Assembly: GCA_964432155.1 (NCBI GenBank)
Contig: CAYSMF010000001.1
Span: forward strand, 1-64,000
Direction of reading: 5' to 3'
Source: UBA10438 sp964432155
Lineage (GTDB): Bacteria; Bacteroidota; Ignavibacteria; Kapaibacteriales; Kapaibacteriaceae
Length of the DNA: 64,000 nucleotides
The stretch's first letter is position 1, and each line of letters starts with the position of its first letter. The translations under genes and the position numbers were made by a program. A model generated the notes under the pieces. It did no database searches and was not told the DNA's origin. It saw only the letters and a list, made by a program, of their open reading frames with translations. Positions 58,152 through 64,000 of this stretch are shown here, piece after piece.

Positions 58152-59087
58152 ATGGCATCTACAGCACTCGTATTTTCCGGACAGGGCTCACAGTACGTGG
58201 GCATGGCCGCAGACATCATTGCAGCAGACGACCGTGCGCGTGAGCTTGCGCAGCAGGCAAATGCTGTGCTTGGCTACGACCTCGTTGGTATCATGACGCA
58301 AGGTCCGGAGGAAGATCTGCGCCAAACGCGATACACGCAACCTGCGCTGTTCCTGCATGAAGCGCTGCTTCTGGCAACAACTCCTGTATCGTCGCGCATG
58401 AACGCAGTGGCAGGACACTCGCTCGGTGAGTACTCGGCACTTTACGCAGCTGGCGTTCTCACGTTTGATGATGCGCTCCGCCTTGTCCAGCGACGCGCAA
58501 CGCTCATGTTCGAGGCAGGCAATCGTCTCCCTGGAACTATGGCAGCCGTTGTCGGCATGGACGATGACGCTGTTCGTGCGCTGTGTACGGAGCTGAATAA
58601 GGGCGGTAACGAAACGTTGGTTCCGGCGAATTTCAACTCTCCTGGACAGGTCGTCATCAGCGGAAGCGCCGAGTATGTGCGCTCATGTATGCCGTTGTTC
58701 AAGGAACGCGGTGCCAAGCTCGTCAAGGAACTTCAAGTGAGCGGTGCGTTTCACTCGCCCCTTCTTCAAGAAGCGCAAGCTGGTCTCGCTGAAAGCATCA
58801 TGGCTACGTCCTTCGCCGACGCCGCCGTTCCCGTCTATGTCAACGTGTCGGCATCGCCTGTCACAGCAGGCTCAGAACTCCAAGCTGCGGCTATCGCACA
58901 GCTCACTGCACCGGTGTTGTGGACAGGAACGATGAACGCAATGTGGAGCGACGGCATCACGAGCTACATAGAAATTGGTCCAGGTAAAGTGCTTCAAGGG
59001 CTTATCAAACGGACACTTGCAGAGGCTACAATCGACGGTGTTGATACCTGGTCAGATGTCCAGCGGATTTCAGAACAAACGGCATAA
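58152..59087 (+). CDS. fabD: Malonyl-CoA:ACP transacylase
   Basis: A 311-residue FabD, transferring malonate from CoA to ACP. The N-terminal FSGQGSQYVGM, the catalytic Ser in GHSLGEYSAL and the His in SGAFHSPLLQEA are present, as is GPGKVLQGLIKRTL. Length is normal. It lies 15 nt after fabH and 17 nt before fabG in the operon. Confidence 0.97.
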   Translation: MASTALVFSGQGSQYVGMAADIIAADDRARELAQQANAVLGYDLVGIMTQGPEEDLRQTRYTQPALFLHEALLLATTPVSSRMNAVAGHSLGEYSALYAAGVLTFDDALRLVQRRATLMFEAGNRLPGTMAAVVGMDDDAVRALCTELNKGGNETLVPANFNSPGQVVISGSAEYVRSCMPLFKERGAKLVKELQVSGAFHSPLLQEAQAGLAESIMATSFADAAVPVYVNVSASPVTAGSELQAAAIAQLTAPVLWTGTMNAMWSDGITSYIEIGPGKVLQGLIKRTLAEATIDGVDTWSDVQRISEQTA

Positions 59088-59104
59088 CGCAGAGGAGATA
59101 CGTC

Positions 59105-59857
59105 ATGGGAACGTTCGCACATCAAGGGAAGGTCATCGCTGTAACGGGTGGTGCACGGGGTATTGGCGAAGCAATCGTACGTCGGCTTTGTGCCGAGGGT
59201 GCGCATGTGTTTGCCACCTATAATGCGAGCTCGACGCGTGCTGATGCAATTGCTGCTGAGATTCGTGCAGCCGGTGGGAATGTGACATTCCTGCAGGTAG
59301 ACGTGAGCAATGAAGATAGCGTCAAGGGATTTATCGACGCTGTTGTCGAGCAGGGCGGTCGCCTCGACGGCCTTGTGAACAATGCTGGTATTACCAAGGA
59401 TGGCTTGATCATGCGCATGAGCGCGAAGGACTGGCACGACGTGATCGAGACGAACCTCAGCGGTGTGTTTTATGCCTGCAAGGCTGCGGCACGTCCGATG
59501 ATGTCGCAACGTAGCGGTCGCATTGTGAACATTGGCAGCATTGTTGGCCTGCAGGGTAATGCCGGACAGGTGAACTATAGCAGTGCAAAGGCTGGTCTGG
59601 TGGGTCTGACAAAGAGCCTTGCCCGGGAACTGGCAAGTCGTAACGTTTCTGTAAATTGTGTTGCTCCTGGGTTCGTTGAAACAGACATGACGGATAAACT
59701 CACCGACGATCAGAAGGCTGCGTTTTTCGGAAACATTCCGCTCAAGCGTGGTGCTCATGCCGACGAGATTGCCAGTGTTGTGTCGTTCTTTATCGCACAG
59801 GAGTCATCCTACGTTACCGGACAGGTCCTCAACGTGGACGGTGGCTTGGCGATGTAA
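59105..59857 (+). CDS. fabG: 3-oxoacyl-ACP reductase
   Basis: A 250-residue short-chain dehydrogenase. The NADPH site is TGGARGIGEAIV, the NNAG motif is LVNNAGITKDG, and the catalytic Ser-Tyr-Lys set is in VNIGSIVG and VNYSSAKAG. GAGGAG precedes the ATG. It reduces 3-ketoacyl-ACP in each elongation cycle. Confidence 0.97.
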   Translation: MGTFAHQGKVIAVTGGARGIGEAIVRRLCAEGAHVFATYNASSTRADAIAAEIRAAGGNVTFLQVDVSNEDSVKGFIDAVVEQGGRLDGLVNNAGITKDGLIMRMSAKDWHDVIETNLSGVFYACKAAARPMMSQRSGRIVNIGSIVGLQGNAGQVNYSSAKAGLVGLTKSLARELASRNVSVNCVAPGFVETDMTDKLTDDQKAAFFGNIPLKRGAHADEIASVVSFFIAQESSYVTGQVLNVDGGLAM

Positions 59858-59913
59858 TCGCAGATCAGTACCAGTCGAATTCAATTTCCAACCTCATTTT
59901 TCAAGGGTTTAGT

Positions 59914-60147
59914 ATGTCCGCAGTGGCACAAAAGGTCACCGAGATCATCGTATCGAAGCTCGGTGTGGAAGAATCACAAGTAACACCAACAGCCTCGTTC
60001 ACGAGCGATCTTGGTGCAGACTCGCTTGACACTGTTGAGCTCATCATGGAGTTCGAGCGCGCATTCAACCTGACGATCGAAGACAGCGATGCTGAGAAGA
60101 TCCAAACGGTTGGCGACGCGATTTCGTACATCGAGTCGAAGTCTTAA
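59914..60147 (+). CDS. acpP: Acyl carrier protein
   Basis: A 77-residue ACP with the phosphopantetheine Ser in LGADSLDTVELIMEFE. Overall acidic, with normal length. A 56-nt gap precedes it with no clear SD. It also may serve other carrier roles outside fatty-acid synthesis. Confidence 0.98.
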   Translation: MSAVAQKVTEIIVSKLGVEESQVTPTASFTSDLGADSLDTVELIMEFERAFNLTIEDSDAEKIQTVGDAISYIESKS

Positions 60148-60175
60148 TCATTTCCCTCTGCGATCAACACTGTAG

Positions 60176-61438
60176 GTGCGTATGTCGAGACAGCTTCAGC
60201 GAGTAGTCATTACTGGAATCGGTGCCATCACGCCAATCGGCAATACGGCAGACGAGTTCTGGAAAGGTATGATGGAGGGGCGCAGTGGTGCGGCTCCCAT
60301 CACACGATTTGATGCAACTGACTTCGATACGCGCTTTGCCGCAGAGGTGAAGAACTACGATCCGACGATTCACATCACGAGAAAAGAGGTCCAGCGAATG
60401 GACCTCTTTTCTCAGTTTGCTATGTCGGCAGCAATCATGGCTGTTGAACATGCAGGGATCGACTTCGAGAAGACCAATCGCGAGCGCGTTGGCGTCGTGT
60501 TTGGATCTGGTATTGGTGGTATGTGGACATACCATCACCAACAGCAGAATTTGTACGAGCGCGGTGGAAAGCCTGATCGCATTTCACCATTCTTCGTTCC
60601 AATGCTCATCTCGGACATTGCCGCCGGACATATCGCGATTCGCTATGGTCTGAAGGGTCCGAACTATGGAACAGTGTCTGCATGTGCGACGTCATCGCAC
60701 TCAATTGCAGATGCACTCATGCTCATGCAGCGTGGCATGGCCGACGTAATGCTCGCCGGTGGCTCCGAAGCGGTGATCTGTCCGATGGGTATCGGTGGAT
60801 TCAACGCGATGAAGGCACTGTCGACACGTAACGACGATCCAGCAACAGCGAGCCGTCCGTTCGACAAGGATCGCGACGGATTCGTTATGGGCGAAGGGGG
60901 CGGCATCCTGGTCCTCGAGACACTCGAGCATGCCCTCAACCGGGGTGCAACAATCCTGGCAGAACTTGCCGGTATTGGTCTCACAGATGATGCCTACCAC
61001 ATCACACAGCCAGCCGCTGGTGGTGAGGGCGCGGTTCGCTCGATGAAGCTTGCCATTGAAGATGCGGGTCTTGTTCCAACCGACATTGATTACATCAATG
61101 CGCACGGCACGTCGACACCGTTCAACGACAAGTCGGAGTCAGCTGCGATCATGAATGTGTTCGGCGACCACGCAGCGAACCTGCTTGTAAGCTCAACAAA
61201 GTCGATGACCGGTCACCTCCTCGGTGCCGCAGGCGCTGTTGAAGCAATCGCCACAACCATGGCAATCGTCAACGGAATTGCTCCTCCGACGATCAACCAG
61301 TTCACGCCAGACCCAGAGTGTACGCTGAACTATGTGGCCAATGGCCCGCAGCCGAAGAAGATTCGTGCTGCACTCAGCAACACCTTTGGTTTCGGTGGAC
61401 ACAACGCAACGCTCTGTTTTAAAGCGTACTCTGAATAA
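60176..61438 (+). CDS. fabF: 3-oxoacyl-ACP synthase II
   Basis: A 420-residue KAS II, elongating acyl-ACP. Catalytic Cys lies in VSACATSSHSI, His in NAHGTSTPFND and in KSMTGHLLGAAGAVEAI, and GFGGHN in the C-terminus. A perfect 14-bp inverted repeat (60379-60413) lies inside the coding part for KEVQRMDLFSQF, a segment conserved in the family. The coding frame is intact across it. rnc follows 3 nt after the stop. Confidence 0.97.
   Translation: MRMSRQLQRVVITGIGAITPIGNTADEFWKGMMEGRSGAAPITRFDATDFDTRFAAEVKNYDPTIHITRKEVQRMDLFSQFAMSAAIMAVEHAGIDFEKTNRERVGVVFGSGIGGMWTYHHQQQNLYERGGKPDRISPFFVPMLISDIAAGHIAIRYGLKGPNYGTVSACATSSHSIADALMLMQRGMADVMLAGGSEAVICPMGIGGFNAMKALSTRNDDPATASRPFDKDRDGFVMGEGGGILVLETLEHALNRGATILAELAGIGLTDDAYHITQPAAGGEGAVRSMKLAIEDAGLVPTDIDYINAHGTSTPFNDKSESAAIMNVFGDHAANLLVSSTKSMTGHLLGAAGAVEAIATTMAIVNGIAPPTINQFTPDPECTLNYVANGPQPKKIRAALSNTFGFGGHNATLCFKAYSE
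60379..60413. repeat. Perfect 14-bp inverted repeat inside fabF
   Basis: GAGAAAAGAGGTCC (60379-60392) and GGACCTCTTTTCTC (60400-60413) pair perfectly around the 7-nt loop AGCGAAT. The frame reads through as T-R-K-E-V-Q-R-M-D-L-F-S-Q. The right arm contains TCTTTTCTC, so on the plus strand it resembles a weak terminator or RNase III site. Confidence 0.9.
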
Positions 61439-61441
61439 GTC

Positions 61442-62272
61442 GTGAAGGACATCGTCCGCCAGCTCTACGCGAACCTGTTGAAGTTTGCAGCCAATCGTGG
61501 CTCGGCAAACAACGCAATGTTTCGCGAGCTGTTCCCGCCTGTCGGCGTGCTTTCCGACGAGCGGGTAGCAGAGCTCGAGCAGCTGCTCGGCGTCGATATT
61601 CATTTGCCGTCGCTCTACGAGCAAGCGCTCACGCACCGGTCCTACCTGCAGGTGGTCAACAGCCCGGAGCATCGCTCGAATGAGCGTCTTGAGTTTCTGG
61701 GTGACGCCATTCTTGGCATGGTCACTGCAGAGTACCTGTTCTACAACAACCGCGAAGTCCTCGAAGGTGAACTCACTAAGATGCGCTCGTGGATTGTGAA
61801 CAAGAAGTCGCTCGCTATTTGTGCGCGAGCCATCAAGCTTGATTCCTTCCTGTTCTTGAGCTATTCCGCGTCGCAGTCTCTGCAGCGCGGCAACGATTCG
61901 ATGCTTGCCGATGCTCTCGAAGCAATCATCGCTGCGATCTACCTTGATCGTGGGTTCGATGAAGTGCGTCGGTTTATCGTCGAGAAGCTCCTGCCGATTA
62001 TGGTGCAGGAGTCCCTCGTGCACGACACGAATTACAAGAGTCTTCTGCTTGAAACCGTTCAGGCAAAGGGGCAACCAGCGCCGCGGTATGTCGTCACGCG
62101 CGAGGAAGGCCCCGACCACGAGAAACACTTTACCGTTGATGTAATCGTCGACGATGCTGTTATTGGCAGTGGTTCAGGTCGCAATAAGAAGGATGCTGAG
62201 CAAGCCGCGGCCGAGGCCGGACTGGAGTTTCTTGCTAAGCGTTCACAGCGAAGCCGGCCGTCTGCCACGTAA
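61442..62272 (+). CDS. rnc: Ribonuclease III
   Basis: A 276-residue RNase III with an N-terminal extension of about 40 residues before the nuclease domain. The signature ERLEFLGDAILGMV carries the catalytic acidic residues, with the second set in DALEAIIAAIYLDRG. The C-terminal dsRBD (NYKSLLLETVQAKGQPAPRYVV...GRNKKDAEQAAAEAGLEFL) is complete. The start is GTG 61442, 3 nt after the fabF stop. It ends the fab operon and could process hairpins in the same transcript, including the fabF repeat. Confidence 0.97.
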   Translation: MKDIVRQLYANLLKFAANRGSANNAMFRELFPPVGVLSDERVAELEQLLGVDIHLPSLYEQALTHRSYLQVVNSPEHRSNERLEFLGDAILGMVTAEYLFYNNREVLEGELTKMRSWIVNKKSLAICARAIKLDSFLFLSYSASQSLQRGNDSMLADALEAIIAAIYLDRGFDEVRRFIVEKLLPIMVQESLVHDTNYKSLLLETVQAKGQPAPRYVVTREEGPDHEKHFTVDVIVDDAVIGSGSGRNKKDAEQAAAEAGLEFLAKRSQRSRPSAT

Positions 62273-62318
62273 CTTTTCGATGACATAGGTCATCATCACA
62301 ACCAGCGTCTTGTAGCTC

Positions 62319-64000
62319 ATGCGCGTAGTGGCTCTCACCATCTTGCTCGTGGCATTCGCCACACTTCAACCGGTCTCCGCGCAATTCCTCGGGGGCGACC
62401 TTCCGTTTGGCAAGAACAAGAAGCAGTACGAGAAGTTCCAGTGGAGATACATTCAGTCGGCGAACTTCGATGTGTACTTCCACGGAGATGGCGAATACGT
62501 TGCACGGTATGCCGCGCTGAAAGCAGAAGATGCACTGAAGCAGATTCAGGACGAGTTATCGTTCTCGATTACGAAGCGTATTGTTTTCATCATCTACAAT
62601 TCGCACAACCAATTTCAGCAGACGAACGTCATCGACCAGTTCATGACGGAGGGTATTGGTGGTGTAACTGAGCTCTTCAAGAATCGGGTAGTCATTCCGT
62701 TTGAGGGTGACTACGCGAAGTTCCGACACGTTGTGCACCACGAGCTTGTCCATGCTGTTCTGAACGACATGTTCTACGGCGGCTCGGTGCAGTCGCTCAT
62801 CAACAATAGTGGCGCTGCGATGTTGCCACTCTGGATGAACGAAGGCTACGCGGAATACTCCAGCGCGCAGGGCCTCGATGTGAAGACCGACATGTTCATG
62901 CGCGATGTCGCTGTGAGCGAATATCTGCGCGGCCTGAACCAGCTCAACGGATACTTTGCCTATCGTGGTGGACAAGCCTTCTGGTCGTACATCGCGACAA
63001 AGTATGGCAAGGGCAAGGTAGGGGAGGTTCTGAATCGGTTCCGCTCAATCGGCGATGTCGATCGAACATTCCGTGCAGCGTTTGGTATGACCTACGAGGA
63101 AATGTCGGAACAGTGGGCGAAGGACGAAAAGAAGTTCTACTTCCCTGACGTCAGTCGCTATGAGTACGTCGAGGACTTTGCATCGCGGCTGACCAATCAC
63201 CAGAAGCAGGACAATTTCTACAACACGTCTCCGGCCATTTCCCCTGATGGAGAGTCGGTAGCCTTTCTCTCTGATCGTGGAGATAACACCTTCGGTCTGT
63301 GGGTGATGGATCTGCAAACGAAGGATCCTCGACGCCTTGCTGCTAGTGCACGATCTACGGACTTCGAAGAACTCAACTTTCTCACGCCGGGTATTTCCTG
63401 GAATCCAAGTGGTAAGAAACTGGCCGTTGGTGCAAAGGCAGCCGGTCAGGACGCGATCTACATCGTCGACGTAGCAAGCGGCGAGTATCAATCGATTGTC
63501 GATGGCTTCCAAACAATTGGCGCAGTATCGTGGTCGCCTGATGGTAAGTTTCTGGCATTCGATGCCGACTCGGGCGGCAAGCACTCGGACATCTACATCT
63601 ACGAGTTTGCCAAGAAACGTGTGCGACGACTGACGTATGACGTGTTCACAGACATGACGCCTACGTGGTCGCCCGATGGGACATATGTCTACTTCGTCTC
63701 TGATCGCACCAAGCATACCAGCGGCAACGAGACAACGCTAAGTTTTGATCTGTCGATGTACGATGTGAACGCACGTGATATCTACCGCATTCATGTTGCC
63801 AAGGGAACAATCGAGCGCATTACACGCGATCCAGATGTTGGGAAGTACTCCATGGAGGTTACTCCAGATGGGAAGCAACTCCTCTATGTGGCCGATTACA
63901 ATGGCATCAGCAATGTCTGGAAGTTGGAACTTCAGACTGGCCGTCGTGTTGCGCTGACAAACTCTCTGCAGGAAGTAAGTCAGATCTCATTGTCAAACGA
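62319..64000 (+). CDS. Peptidase MA-like metalloprotease with TolB-type beta-propeller, truncated
   Basis: The first 560 codons of a secreted protein that continues past the window end. A signal peptide (MRVVALTILLVAFATLQPVSA) is followed by a gluzincin-like domain at about 25-250, with HELVH zinc motif in VHHELVHAVLND and a downstream Glu in MNEGYAEYSS. TolB/WD40-like propeller blades follow (SPAISPDGESVAFLSDRGDN, ISWNPSGKKLAVGAKAAGQDAIYIVDV, VSWSPDGKFLAFDADSGG, PTWSPDGTYVYFVSDRT). It lies 46 nt after rnc. Peptidase MA fused to a propeller occurs in FCB bacteria; its substrate is unknown, and the C-terminus, which might carry a secretion tail, is not visible. Confidence 0.9.
   Translation, partial: MRVVALTILLVAFATLQPVSAQFLGGDLPFGKNKKQYEKFQWRYIQSANFDVYFHGDGEYVARYAALKAEDALKQIQDELSFSITKRIVFIIYNSHNQFQQTNVIDQFMTEGIGGVTELFKNRVVIPFEGDYAKFRHVVHHELVHAVLNDMFYGGSVQSLINNSGAAMLPLWMNEGYAEYSSAQGLDVKTDMFMRDVAVSEYLRGLNQLNGYFAYRGGQAFWSYIATKYGKGKVGEVLNRFRSIGDVDRTFRAAFGMTYEEMSEQWAKDEKKFYFPDVSRYEYVEDFASRLTNHQKQDNFYNTSPAISPDGESVAFLSDRGDNTFGLWVMDLQTKDPRRLAASARSTDFEELNFLTPGISWNPSGKKLAVGAKAAGQDAIYIVDVASGEYQSIVDGFQTIGAVSWSPDGKFLAFDADSGGKHSDIYIYEFAKKRVRRLTYDVFTDMTPTWSPDGTYVYFVSDRTKHTSGNETTLSFDLSMYDVNARDIYRIHVAKGTIERITRDPDVGKYSMEVTPDGKQLLYVADYNGISNVWKLELQTGRRVALTNSLQEVSQISLSN

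Noticed and set aside
61193..62128. 311-aa minus-strand frame opposite fabF/rnc
   Set aside because: Lies antisense to two certain genes and has shadow-like composition.
1..64000. CRISPR arrays, prophage, IS elements or defence island
   Set aside because: No transposase, integrase, cas gene, phage gene or regularly spaced repeat is visible on either strand.

Overview
This 64 kb window is one contiguous stretch of bacterial chromosome with no phage, IS element, CRISPR array or rRNA visible. Gene density is high, and almost all long open frames are recognisable housekeeping genes. Several features point to the Bacteroidota/Chlorobi (FCB) group: recurrent TAnnTTTG-type -7 boxes, a C25 (gingipain/PorU-like) protease with a C-terminal secretion tail, an ExbB-ExbD-ExbD-TonB-PstS-TPR cluster, and hpnC/hpnD squalene genes. 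Lipid A/LPS genes (kdsA, lptC) show a Gram-negative envelope. My best guess is an Ignavibacteria/Kapabacteria-like lineage; that placement is inference.

Layout. 1-6.3 kb (mostly minus): a truncated helical protein of unknown function, a 57-residue secreted/membrane peptide, a lone nuoE, and a ppiD-hpnC-hpnD operon. 6.3-12.2 kb: a metallo-beta-lactamase/Rieske pair, a PASTA protein whose start overlaps the divergent nrnA, lysine 6-aminotransferase, and an unknown four-helix membrane protein. 12.3-26.8 kb (plus): a 1.9 k-residue C25 protease, gyrA, a TonB-plug outer-membrane protein, and a tightly overlapping operon of acyl-CoA ligase, nitroreductase, type III polyketide synthase and ICMT-like methyltransferase. 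26.8-40 kb (minus): tRNA(CAU), a BFN-UVR nuclease, etfBA, an ABC-HlyD-TolC export system with a degenerate ABC signature, uvrA and ftsK.

40-53 kb (plus): kdsA-lptC-tpiA-pgsA-pgpA with 4-8 nt overlaps, an HU protein with a histone H1-like tail, pyrB, carB, prmC, a STAS protein, and the ExbB/ExbD/ExbD/TonB energy-transduction cluster. 53-64 kb (plus): the TPR protein ending that cluster, then the classical yceD-rpmF-plsX-fabH-fabD-fabG-acpP-fabF-rnc fatty-acid/ribosome operon, and a truncated peptidase-MA/beta-propeller protein.

How the genes work together. The fab operon supplies acyl chains. The fadD-PKS-ICMT operon would activate and extend acyl chains into an O-methylated alkyl-pyrone or alkyl-resorcinol type lipid. 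hpnC/hpnD lead to squalene-type isoprenoids. kdsA, lptC, pgsA and pgpA build the envelope, and TonB/Exb energises outer-membrane transport. The least explained items are the type III PKS operon, the C25 protease, the degenerate ABC exporter, the unknown 447-residue membrane protein and a perfect 14-bp inverted repeat inside fabF. I found no clearly new defence or mobile system.
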